A stretch of 64,000 nt of DNA from Acherontichlamydia pituitae (GTDB lineage Bacteria > Chlamydiota > Chlamydiia > Chlamydiales > Rhabdochlamydiaceae): assembly GCA_019634675.1 (NCBI GenBank), contig JAHCAX010000001.1, positions 682,001 to 746,000 on the forward strand, given 5' to 3'. This document shows, in pieces, positions 23,848 through 32,300 of the stretch. Positions within the stretch are counted from its first letter, which is position 1. Each line of letters opens with the position of its first letter. The notes beneath the pieces are model-generated. The model did no database searches, was not told the DNA's origin, and saw only the letters and a list, made by a program, of their open reading frames with translations. Position numbers and translations under genes: made by a program.

Positions 23848-25554
23848 ATGGCGTCTGTAAATTCTTTTTTTCAACCCTCCTGGCCAAAAGGAGCGTTAAA
23901 TCAGGAAGAGCCAGTAGTGGAACACTGGCTGAGTTCATCTGCAAGAACTCTATTTTCGGTCATTTTTTTTCCTTACGGCTTATTTCAACTCGCTGCTGCA
24001 GGTATTAATAAGTTATCCGCTATCGCTCTTTATCCATCACCCATTACAGCCTATTTCGAAAGGGTGAACCGCAGGGAAATGAAAAAGTTCCTTAAGACCC
24101 ACCACGACGGTGAAACGATCCCTCTTCAAACTCCGGACGGCTGCAAGATTGATAATATGCTTTTTCGCGGGAGCGAAAAAAAAGCGGTGATTTATTGTAC
24201 CGGAAGGGGCGGGTTTTTCGAGTCGAAAGCAAACTTCGATTACATCTATGACATTACCAAACGGGTCGGCGACATCAACCTCTTCTTATTAAATCCTCGA
24301 GGAGTCGGCGACAGCGAAGGGACTCCAACGCCTCAAGGGATGGCATTGGATGTCTATTCCACATTCAAGTACCTTGTCGAAAAAGAAGGTTTTTCACCCG
24401 ATGATATTGTCATTTATGGGTATTCCCTCGGCAGCGGCTATGGCTCATTAGGCGCAGAGCTGGTTCAAAAAGAGTATCCCGATTCTGAGATCAATTTCTT
24501 AAGCGAGCGCTCCTTTTGCAATCTGGAAGAGCAGGTCAAGCACATGGTTCTGCAGAAGTTCGCGTCATACCCCCGTATCGCGGCGGCCTTAAGTCGATTT
24601 GCAGTCCATTTGCTCCACTGCTGCAAATGGCCCATTAATACGGAAGGGGCGGTCAGCACACTCAAAGGCAAAGTGTGCATTGTCTATAATAAGATCGATG
24701 ACACAATCCCGTTTGTCTCCTCTCTGTATAAACGGATGAAAACGCGCGGTCAAGAAGGACAGCTTGAAAAGCCGATACGATGCATTAAGCTTCTCCCGAT
24801 CCCCGGTTCTAAAGAAAGCTCTCCCCATGCCAGACAACTTACCCCATGGGAAAAATATGAAGTGGCGAACGAGCTCAAGCGGATGCTCCATATGCCCCAT
24901 GATGAACCGATCGATCTGACACATGTCAAGGACCTTGGTTTCACCGGTCCGAAAATCAGCAAGGGTGCCGACCGAACATTTAATTTTGCGCTCCATGCAA
25001 TCAATCAAATTGAACAGATCCTTCTTCAAGCGCCCGAAGATCCCCAGCTCCTAGCTGACAAATTAATGATGATTTTCCACGGAATCCAAAGACAAAAAAA
25101 CCTTCTTCAGCATTTTCAAAAGCAAGAGCAGGCCCTCAAACTGAGGGAAGACCTATCGACAGTCGACTTAAGTCCTGAAGGGGTCAAGGAATTTTATTTG
25201 AAAGTGCTAGCTAGAGCTCGTGTCTCGATGATCATTGAACAGCTTGAGAAAAAAGCCCGGGATGGCCGGTTCTCTATGGAAGAAAAGGTATTGCTTGACC
25301 AGCTTGAAAGGGTTTCTTTGATTCCCGATGATGCTCATGCTCTGGGCGCAACGAATCCAGCCCACAGGCTATTCTATGAATACTATGCAGCACATGAAGC
25401 GGTCCGCGGTAGCGGAGTTGCTTGGCCAGCTCCCGATTCCCCCGAATTCGGACGCCTAGGATTTTATGGAGAGATCTATGTCCCTAACCTTGTCCGGATC
25501 AAAGCGCTTGAAAATTTTAAGGCGCTGCTTGCTCAAGCTGGCTGGTCTGTTTAG
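23848..25554 (+). CDS. Alpha/beta-hydrolase-like protein, 568 aa, possible effector
   Basis: A hydrophobic stretch near residues 30-60 may contact membranes. The central part reads as an alpha/beta-hydrolase: KKAVIYCTGRGGFFES at the oxyanion position, LLNPRGVGDSEGTPT, and the nucleophile elbow YGYSLGSGYGS. Downstream, ITVYNKID-like CIVYNKIDDTIPF would carry the acid. The last 230 residues are helical and match nothing I recognise. The overall architecture recalls large secreted hydrolases of intracellular bacteria, but no secretion signal is visible. The upstream gap is very AT-rich with TATAAT at 23806-23811, and there is no clear ribosome-binding site, both features shared with the accessory genes of this window. 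The substrate is unknown. Confidence 0.65.
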   Translation: MASVNSFFQPSWPKGALNQEEPVVEHWLSSSARTLFSVIFFPYGLFQLAAAGINKLSAIALYPSPITAYFERVNRREMKKFLKTHHDGETIPLQTPDGCKIDNMLFRGSEKKAVIYCTGRGGFFESKANFDYIYDITKRVGDINLFLLNPRGVGDSEGTPTPQGMALDVYSTFKYLVEKEGFSPDDIVIYGYSLGSGYGSLGAELVQKEYPDSEINFLSERSFCNLEEQVKHMVLQKFASYPRIAAALSRFAVHLLHCCKWPINTEGAVSTLKGKVCIVYNKIDDTIPFVSSLYKRMKTRGQEGQLEKPIRCIKLLPIPGSKESSPHARQLTPWEKYEVANELKRMLHMPHDEPIDLTHVKDLGFTGPKISKGADRTFNFALHAINQIEQILLQAPEDPQLLADKLMMIFHGIQRQKNLLQHFQKQEQALKLREDLSTVDLSPEGVKEFYLKVLARARVSMIIEQLEKKARDGRFSMEEKVLLDQLERVSLIPDDAHALGATNPAHRLFYEYYAAHEAVRGSGVAWPAPDSPEFGRLGFYGEIYVPNLVRIKALENFKALLAQAGWSV

Positions 25555-25567
25555 CGCAACTTCTTTT

Positions 25568-25966
25568 TCAAGGCACGGGATCGTACTTGATCAGCTTTCC
25601 ATTTTCTTCGATGGTCTGATAGACCCATTCGGCGCTGTTTTCCCGTAAAAGACGATCGCATCCTAACACAAATCCTTCAAAGAAACCGTATTTGCGCATG
25701 GCAAGGAGCATGTATTGGGAAGAGGAGGGGCGGAAATGGCTGCGCGGCCCATCGACAGGGGAAAGAATATTTTGGTGGAAGAGGATCGCTTGTTCCGCCA
25801 TCCGGACAAAAAGGGAACGGTCCTGTTGAATAGGAGGTGGAGAAGCGGAAGGATCGGTGTAGTGCAGGTCGGAGTCTTTGCCCCATGGTTCAAAATAGCC
25901 TGGGCGCGCATGCAGAGATGATAAAAGCAGGGTAGTAAGAACAAGGAAAGAAAAGCTAAAACGCAT
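25568..25966 (-). CDS. YidD-like protein lacking the conserved cysteines, with signal peptide
   Basis: The segment HQNILSPVDGPRSHFRPSSSQYMLLAMRKYGFFEGFVLGCDRLLR follows the YidD (DUF37) pattern; the shared part is ISPxxGPRCRFxPTCSxYxxxAI. The cysteines normally found after GPR and in PTCS are Ser here. YidD helps insert membrane proteins with YidC and is usually a membrane-associated protein of about 80 residues. This version is 132 residues and begins with a signal peptide (FSFLVLTTLLLSSLHA), so it would act outside the inner membrane, a changed role. It overlaps the lipoprotein gene upstream by 11 bases, implying a two-gene operon. Confidence 0.7.
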   Translation of the reverse strand: MRFSFSFLVLTTLLLSSLHARPGYFEPWGKDSDLHYTDPSASPPPIQQDRSLFVRMAEQAILFHQNILSPVDGPRSHFRPSSSQYMLLAMRKYGFFEGFVLGCDRLLRENSAEWVYQTIEENGKLIKYDPVP

Positions 25967-26921
25967 AGTTGAGCCTTAAGATGGGAAAAAGGCGGTGTTG
26001 GTTCATCATGGGCGTTGCAAGGCGTTCATAAAGTCTTTCGTTATAATATTTGGCCTCAAGCCCCGCTCCGAAGATCCCTCCGAAATACCAGCCCGCTTCA
26101 AAACTTGCACAGATGACTCCCGCTGCGATCTGGTCATGGATGAAAAAATTGACGGCCGCGGCAATAAAGAGGCCATTGAGCAAAAACGCTGTGATCGCCG
26201 ATTGCGTTTGCCCTAAATAGAGATAGCCTGTCCCTGGAATGAAGGCATTCAGCGTCTGAGCTTTTCCTATCGATTTTTTTTGGGCCTCATAGTCAGCTAA
26301 GAAATCATCTAGGTAGCTAGCTTCCGGCATATGCTCTGCAAATTGTCTAACAAGGGGTAGATCGGCATGGACAAGAGCGCTTGAAAGGGCTAGCTGGGGA
26401 GCTTCTTCCGGCTCGACTTGGTTGATCATTTGCAGGATCCTCTGCGCTTGATCATCGTCGCCTACCTGAAGATAGCTGTCGTAAAGGACCATCAGCATGT
26501 CGTGGCATGCGGGGAACGAGGTGTCGATCCTTCTCAGGTTGCTGTTTTCAAAGCTTGCGATCGCGTCTTCATATTTCCTGCCGACGTAATAACAAAGCAG
26601 GATCTCATACTGGACCTCAAGCCGTCTCGCTTTTTCCTCTTGAGGCAAAAGGATCTCCGCTCGTTTGAAGGCCGTGATCGCTTGATAGAGGTCGAGCTGA
26701 TGGGCAAAGGTCATTCCGATCAAATATTCTTTTCCCCAATCCTCGGCATTTTCTTCATCCGATAAAGGAGGAAAAGGAGAAGGAAGCGATCTGAGATACC
26801 GGTCCTGGACCGCGTAATTAATGTGAGGTTCGATCTGGTCAGGCACCCGCTGGCAAGCGTTTGTTGCAAAAAGCAGCGCGATGAGAAATAAGGCCAGCCG
26901 TGAAAATGTGTATTGATGCAT
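25956..26921 (-). CDS. TPR lipoprotein with C-terminal hydrophobic domain
   Basis: A lipobox (ATNAC, Cys about 23) follows a hydrophobic signal, so the protein should be acylated and anchored in the envelope. Residues 60-190 contain helix pairs of the tetratricopeptide type (GMTFAHQLDLYQAITAFKRAEILLP). The last 110 residues contain a PGTGYLYLGQTQSAITAFLLNGLFIAAA-type hydrophobic unit; the glycine/tyrosine-rich PGTGYLYLGQ is the most striking part and recalls TM2/DUF5683-like membrane modules. AGGAG precedes the ATG. The downstream YidD-like gene overlaps its end, so both likely work together at the envelope. Confidence 0.72.
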   Translation of the reverse strand: MHQYTFSRLALFLIALLFATNACQRVPDQIEPHINYAVQDRYLRSLPSPFPPLSDEENAEDWGKEYLIGMTFAHQLDLYQAITAFKRAEILLPQEEKARRLEVQYEILLCYYVGRKYEDAIASFENSNLRRIDTSFPACHDMLMVLYDSYLQVGDDDQAQRILQMINQVEPEEAPQLALSSALVHADLPLVRQFAEHMPEASYLDDFLADYEAQKKSIGKAQTLNAFIPGTGYLYLGQTQSAITAFLLNGLFIAAAVNFFIHDQIAAGVICASFEAGWYFGGIFGAGLEAKYYNERLYERLATPMMNQHRLFPILRLNYAF

Positions 26922-26996
26922 AGGGAATCTCCTATGGGACTCAATAATTATAGAGCATTAGGGATGATTTCGAATAGAGCTTTTTCAACAGTGCGG

Positions 26997-27031
26997 TGTT
27001 CCTAGAAAAAACTATTGTCATTCTAGGAACA
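26997..27031. terminator. Hairpin after cdsC
   Basis: TGTTCCTAG (26997-27005) and CTAGGAACA (27023-27031) form a perfect 9-bp stem directly behind the stop codon of cdsC on the minus strand. There is no U-tract, so it is only a candidate terminator or mRNA end-stabilising hairpin. Confidence 0.4.
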
Positions 27032-27038
27032 ACTAGGC

Positions 27039-30000
27039 TTATTCATTATCTGGGGTTTTCACCAGATCAAGACCTTCATCAAATTCTTCTTTAAGGACAG
27101 GAAGGACAGCATTGTCTTTATAGATCCACTCCTGATGTTCTGTGATCTCTTTGTACTGATCATAAGAATTAATGATGTAGGGCTTTAAGAAAATGATCAC
27201 ATTCGTCTTGCTGAGAGAGCGGTCATTTTCACTAAATAAGGCTCCGATAACGGGAAGGCCGCCTAAACAAGGGATAGCAGTGCGGTAGCGGGACTTGCTT
27301 TGGTTGATCATGCCGCTAAGGGCAACAAAGTGCTGGTCGGGAACTTGCACGCGGGTTTCCGTGTGGGTATGGGAAGTCAGAAGGCCAGTGAGCTGGGTAG
27401 ATCCGACGGTGCTTCCTCCAGAGTTTGAGTTAAGAACCTCAGACTCGTCGTACACGATATCAAGGGTTACGATGTCATTATCGCCGAGAATGGGAGTAAT
27501 CGTTAAGCTAACGCCGACATCCCGGTATTCGATGTTGCCAGTTGTTTGTTGCGTGTTTTGTCCAACGGTAGACACAGCTGCGCCCGTATAAGGAACGTTT
27601 TGACCGACGAAAATAATCGATTGCTGGTTGTCTTGAGTAATGATCTTGGGGTTCAGCAATACAGTTGAATTCGTATCCTGCTGGAGAGCATTGACAAGCG
27701 AGCCGAGCGATATGAATGACTTGCCTTTATGCATGACGATATCGCCAATCACTCCTAAATCAAACCCGTTGGTAAATTGCAGCCCGTTAGGACCTGCTTG
27801 CGGAGTGGCAGTCGCTGTAACGTTTTGCAAGACATTGGTGAAATTCTGAACGGGAGTATTGGTGTTTCCATTGTTTTGCGCAACAAGGGGCATGTTACCC
27901 GTGTTCAAAATTGTCTTGTTCATATATTGGACGTTAGATCCCCACATCAGGCCGAAGTTTTGCGCATCCGCAACATTCGTTTCAATGACGAGCACTTCGA
28001 TGAACACTTGGCGCAATGGCACATCGATGTTTTGGATCAGGTCTTTGAGTTTGACAAGAACATCTTGCTCGCCTGTGCCCAGCAAAGAGTTGGTCACCTG
28101 GATCCACTGCAGCGAGTTAATCGCATCCATCAAGGCCGCTTGGTTTGAAGCAGTCCCTTTTGCAAGGCTATGTCCGACTTGTTTTAAGGCGTCGCGGATC
28201 GCACTGCCTTGGTGGTATTGGAGCTTGTAGACGAGGAAGCTTGTCGTGTCGATCGATTCGATCGAGGGGACGCCTGTCTGTTTGCTAGGGATGTCGAACT
28301 TTGCCAGCAGGTCCTGTATCTTGGCCACAGAGGCTTGGTCGCCGGAGATGAGAAGCGAGTTGGTCTTTTCGATCCATTTCAAGTTGTTGATCGCATCGAA
28401 CAGACCAGGATCGTTGACTCCTGAATTTTCCAAGTTTGACTCAAAGTCGCAGAGGATCGAGATCAGCTCTTCGCCATTCAAGGACTTCGGAGTGTAGACG
28501 ACAAAAGTTGCGGCGGGCCTTTGAGGAGTTTGAGCTTGGACAAGGGATGGGATATCGAATTTCTGAGCCAGCGTATTGATCCTTTCCAGAGTATCTGTCG
28601 GACCAATGAAGAGAAGAGAGTTGGTCTCTTTGATGTAACGCATGTCATTGATCGTCTTGATCAGCTCCTTGTCTTCGACTTTGGAGTTCTGAAGCTGCAT
28701 GCCGAAACTTTTCAAAGAAGACATCAACTGATCGCCAGTCACATATTGAAGCTTGTAGACGAGGAAGGTCACTTTTCCGATATGCTGGATCGCTCCCATC
28801 CCTTCGCCACTGTCGATCCGTTGCAGCATCTCTTTGACTTTTGCAAGGGTATCGGGAGATCCGGTAAAGAGCAAAGACTGCGTTGCAGGAACATACTTCA
28901 TTGAAGAAAGGGAGGAGAAGAGGTCGGGGTCGATGAGTCCAGCTTCTTCCAGATCTTGCGTTGTTGTCGCCACTTCATTCTGCATCTCTTCTGCGGTCCG
29001 AGTCTGCGGCTTGTAAATCAAGAAAGAGGATTTCGTTGCAAGGCCCGGGGCACCGGCTGGAATATCAAATTCAGCTATCAACGTTTTGATCTGGCTGATC
29101 GCGTCTGCGGAACCTGTGATCAGCAGTGAGTTTGTCGATTTGACCCATTGGATCTTATCGATGGCTGTGACAACGCCTTGGTTCTGAATATTTGTCTGGG
29201 GGATTTGGTCTGCAATCTGCTTGAGTTCCGCAATGACAACATCGCCCTGGGCATTTTGCAGTTTATAAAGGAAGAACCCTTGGGCAGTCTTTCCCGTTAG
29301 TTCTTGAGGGTTGTCAAGGGAGATCAGAAGCTCTTTTAGACGTCCGATGGTTGCAGGGTCCGCTGTTACAATAAACGATTGCGCTCCCGCGTCCCATTCC
29401 ATCGAGTCGATCGCTTTGGCCAGGTTCTGATCGGAAATGCTGTTTGGATCGAGAGTCGGCACCATCCTCTGAAGCGCAGATTCGATCTGCGTGTTCGAAG
29501 CATATTGGGGCTTGTAGACGAAAACTTGAGTCGCTTTCGTGACATATGGATTCGGAATGTCCATCGTCTTGAGGATCCCTTGAATCCTTTCGAGCGACTG
29601 GGGATCTCCGGTGAAGATCAAAGAATTATTGCTAGAGACCCATTTCATCGACTCGATCGTAGACATGAAGGCTGGGTTTGCCAAATTGGAATCTTTAAGG
29701 TTTTTTGCGACCTCGTTCATCGAGTCTTCCAACTCTTCGCCTGTGCGGAACTGGGGATTGTAGATCAAAAAGTTGCTTTTCGATCCGGCAAGAGAGGTCT
29801 TGGCGTGTGTAGGGCTGACGTCAAAGGTAGGCAGGATGGTCTGGAGATGGGTGATTGCGGTCGGCGTGCCTGTAAATACCAAGGAGTTCGTCTCTTTGAT
29901 CCATCGCATGCTGTCGATCGCATTGATCAGGTCATTGTCAGGAGCTGGCGTATTCTTGAGCTGAGAGGCCATTTGATTGAGCGATTCTTCAATCTGCTCC

Positions 30001-31163
30001 TCGTTCGCATGCTGGATCTTATAGATGAAATACCCCCCTTTTCCGCCGACCATAGGCGTATCCAACGAGGTGAGCATGTCCTTGAGCGATGTAACAGTTT
30101 CGGGATCGGCGATGAACATGATCGAATTGGTGTCTTTAACAACCTGAGCATTTTCAATCGCGTTTTCTAAAGGAGTCTGCGCTCCTGGCGCTGACTTAAG
30201 CTCATCATTGACTTGCAATAGAGCGGTAAGAAGATCGGCCGGTGAGCGGTTGACCGCTTTATAGATGAAGACATTTTTTCCAGGTCCCGCTTTTTGACCG
30301 ATGACAACTTCTTTGGGAGGGATGTCCAAGTCTTCCATTACAGTGATTGCGCGTTCGATCAGATAGGGAGTCGACACGATGAAGATCGAATTGGTCTCCG
30401 GCTGCGGGACAAAGATCATCGGGTTCCCTTCCGTAAAAGGGGAGAGGATCTGCTGGGTCAATGTGATCAACTCTTGAGGACCGATGTTTTTGACTACATA
30501 GGACTCAATATCAAGAGGCGTATGGGGAGCATCGAGGCTGGCAAGAAGAGAAGCCATTTTTTCGACATTTGTCGTGATGTCGGTAACGATCAGCTGACGC
30601 GTCTCGTTGGAGACTTCGATGAGCGCTCCCTTCGAGGTCAAAGGGCGGAGGATTCCCGCTACTGCATTGGGGTTCGCATTTTTGATGCGGAAGACTTGTG
30701 TGACCAGCGCGGCGTTGCCTGCTTGCGAGTCGGGAAGGTCTCCGGAAACGATCGTCGGAATTTGGTTGACGTCTGTGCTTTTTACGATCAGGACATTGCT
30801 CTCCTGCTCAAGAAGCGTCATGTCATGAACCCGCAAAACTTGGGCAAGAGCAGACATCACGTTTTTTGCAGAAACAGGTTCTTCAGAAACAACGGTGACG
30901 GTGAACTGGAGGTCGCCTTCTTCAAAGACGAAATTTAAATTGGTGATTTTACTGACAAAACGGATAAACTCGATGATCGAAACGTTATTAAAATTGATCG
31001 TATAGGCGTTTTGGCTAACGTCGATATTCGAACTGGATGAATCAGCAATCAAATTCAGGTTTTCAGGTTTGTCTACGCTATAGGCTACGCTGGAGTGGAT
31101 GAGATTTAAGAACGAAGCGCAAAGGGCTGCCTCAAACCACAAGCGTTTCCGAAATTCTTTCAT
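27039..31163 (-). CDS. cdsC: T3SS outer-membrane secretin CdsC (SctC) with nine N3-like repeats, 1374 aa
   Basis: This secretin forms the outer-membrane ring of the type III injectisome. A signal peptide opens the protein. Residues 50-115 form an N0-type domain (SIIEFIRFVSKITNLNFVF). Two standard secretin-N domains follow (VFRIKNANPNAVAGILRPL and SYVVKNIGPQELITLTQQIL). Then come nine tandem copies of an 80-85 residue repeat (about 297-1048), each starting FLVYK/FIYK and ending NSLLFTG...LKxLLxxxDIP. The secretin barrel domain follows (RQVFIEVLVIETNVADAQNFG to LPVIGALFSENDRS). Chlamydia CdsC is already long (about 920 residues); this one is about 50% longer. The gene is in the T3SS locus but separated from its usual neighbour, the Pkn5 gene, by two plus-strand genes. 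Confidence 0.95.
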   Translation of the reverse strand: MKEFRKRLWFEAALCASFLNLIHSSVAYSVDKPENLNLIADSSSSNIDVSQNAYTINFNNVSIIEFIRFVSKITNLNFVFEEGDLQFTVTVVSEEPVSAKNVMSALAQVLRVHDMTLLEQESNVLIVKSTDVNQIPTIVSGDLPDSQAGNAALVTQVFRIKNANPNAVAGILRPLTSKGALIEVSNETRQLIVTDITTNVEKMASLLASLDAPHTPLDIESYVVKNIGPQELITLTQQILSPFTEGNPMIFVPQPETNSIFIVSTPYLIERAITVMEDLDIPPKEVVIGQKAGPGKNVFIYKAVNRSPADLLTALLQVNDELKSAPGAQTPLENAIENAQVVKDTNSIMFIADPETVTSLKDMLTSLDTPMVGGKGGYFIYKIQHANEEQIEESLNQMASQLKNTPAPDNDLINAIDSMRWIKETNSLVFTGTPTAITHLQTILPTFDVSPTHAKTSLAGSKSNFLIYNPQFRTGEELEDSMNEVAKNLKDSNLANPAFMSTIESMKWVSSNNSLIFTGDPQSLERIQGILKTMDIPNPYVTKATQVFVYKPQYASNTQIESALQRMVPTLDPNSISDQNLAKAIDSMEWDAGAQSFIVTADPATIGRLKELLISLDNPQELTGKTAQGFFLYKLQNAQGDVVIAELKQIADQIPQTNIQNQGVVTAIDKIQWVKSTNSLLITGSADAISQIKTLIAEFDIPAGAPGLATKSSFLIYKPQTRTAEEMQNEVATTTQDLEEAGLIDPDLFSSLSSMKYVPATQSLLFTGSPDTLAKVKEMLQRIDSGEGMGAIQHIGKVTFLVYKLQYVTGDQLMSSLKSFGMQLQNSKVEDKELIKTINDMRYIKETNSLLFIGPTDTLERINTLAQKFDIPSLVQAQTPQRPAATFVVYTPKSLNGEELISILCDFESNLENSGVNDPGLFDAINNLKWIEKTNSLLISGDQASVAKIQDLLAKFDIPSKQTGVPSIESIDTTSFLVYKLQYHQGSAIRDALKQVGHSLAKGTASNQAALMDAINSLQWIQVTNSLLGTGEQDVLVKLKDLIQNIDVPLRQVFIEVLVIETNVADAQNFGLMWGSNVQYMNKTILNTGNMPLVAQNNGNTNTPVQNFTNVLQNVTATATPQAGPNGLQFTNGFDLGVIGDIVMHKGKSFISLGSLVNALQQDTNSTVLLNPKIITQDNQQSIIFVGQNVPYTGAAVSTVGQNTQQTTGNIEYRDVGVSLTITPILGDNDIVTLDIVYDESEVLNSNSGGSTVGSTQLTGLLTSHTHTETRVQVPDQHFVALSGMINQSKSRYRTAIPCLGGLPVIGALFSENDRSLSKTNVIIFLKPYIINSYDQYKEITEHQEWIYKDNAVLPVLKEEFDEGLDLVKTPDNE

Positions 31164-31340
31164 AGCCTAAAAACCCCAGTATTATTACGCTGTTGCTAGC
31201 AAAAATTAAATTACTTGTATCGAATCCTAAAATACTCTTCGGATTATTGTAAACGAGAGTTTATCTACTGGATCCTCCGGAGCGTGCAAGATTAAAGATA
31301 TCGTTATACAAGGACTGGACAATTTGTGCGAGGAGAAATG

Positions 31341-32300
31341 ATGAGAAATGAAACGACCTGTCAAATGGAATATGCAAAAGATGAATACGGAAAGGAAATC
31401 CTCCTGAAGGATGGAAAGTTCCAAGTGATGATGGAATGGGAAAAGCCTTACATGGAAGCGTGCATCGATGCGTTGAAGCCATGCGGCGATGTCCTTGAGA
31501 TCGGCTTTGGCTGCGGCTATTCGGCAACACGCATCCAAGCATTCAATCCCAAGAGCCACACGATCATTGAATTCCATCCAATGGTCGCACAAAAAGCGCG
31601 CGCTTGGGCAAAGCAATATCCGAACGTCGCCATTGTCGAAGGCACATGGCAAAATGCCCTTGCTTCCCTTGGAGTCTTCGATGCGATCTTTTTCGATGAT
31701 TATCCTCTGGAAAGCGAAGAGCAAATGAACAGCCTTGAAAAAGAAAAGGAGCAATCGCACGCTCTTCTCCAAAAAGGAAACCAGCTTGTTCAAGAGGTTG
31801 ACAAGACGCTGCCTTTCCTCAAGGAATTAGTCTATGCCGATGCCGATCTCGATGAGCTAATCGGCCACTTCCTCAAAAACAAAAACTTGCCCGTCGAGCA
31901 TTTATCCCGATTTCTGAAAGAGCTCCGCATGCGCAAGCAGATCTCGGCAGAACAAGAAAACCGCGTGATCAATCGATTGCAGCATGAGGGGATTTCTGTA
32001 AAGGAAGCCTCCATCGATCCTCTCACCGCCCAACAACAGTTCAACTTTCGCGGTCCCAACGAACGGCTTTTGACATTTTTGCAGCAAGCTCTCAACGGAC
32101 ATATGCGCAAAGGCTCACGCTTCTCCTGCTTTTTAAGCTCAGCTGTGTCCAAGTATGAAGATCCCAAATTTGTCGATGCCGTCATCTGCAATCCCTATTT
32201 GGATTACACAGAGCATGCCATTGAAATTGATGTGCCTGCTAACTGTGATTATTATTCTGAAAATCAAGCGCTTGTAATTGTTATTACGAAAATGGAGTAA
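31341..32300 (+). CDS. Guanidinoacetate-methyltransferase-like SAM methyltransferase
   Basis: The sequence matches the GAMT/RMT2 family of N-methyltransferases in order: FQVMMEWEKPYMEACI, the SAM motif VLEIGFGCGYS, HTIIEFHP, IVEGTW, FDAIFFDDYPL, and the C-terminal VPANCDYYSENQALVIV. Between motif FDDYPL and the C-terminus lies an extra helical region of around 100 residues rich in Lys, Glu and Gln. Members methylate guanidino or Arg side-chain nitrogens. ATG at 31341 has AGGAG five bases before it; two earlier starts are possible. The glycosyltransferase gene begins right after the stop codon. The pair sits between cdsC and the Pkn5-like gene, opposite to both. A protein-modifying role in the T3SS is conceivable but not shown. 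Confidence 0.8.
   Translation: MRNETTCQMEYAKDEYGKEILLKDGKFQVMMEWEKPYMEACIDALKPCGDVLEIGFGCGYSATRIQAFNPKSHTIIEFHPMVAQKARAWAKQYPNVAIVEGTWQNALASLGVFDAIFFDDYPLESEEQMNSLEKEKEQSHALLQKGNQLVQEVDKTLPFLKELVYADADLDELIGHFLKNKNLPVEHLSRFLKELRMRKQISAEQENRVINRLQHEGISVKEASIDPLTAQQQFNFRGPNERLLTFLQQALNGHMRKGSRFSCFLSSAVSKYEDPKFVDAVICNPYLDYTEHAIEIDVPANCDYYSENQALVIVITKME

Noticed and set aside
29379..30170. Plus-strand open frame of 263 codons opposite cdsC
   Set aside because: It lies opposite the repeated part of the secretin; its own repetition simply mirrors the repeats of the real gene.
28015..30280. Regular ~252-base periodicity considered as a non-coding tandem repeat
   Set aside because: The period is that of the secretin protein repeats; the DNA copies are too diverged for a recent DNA-level repeat.
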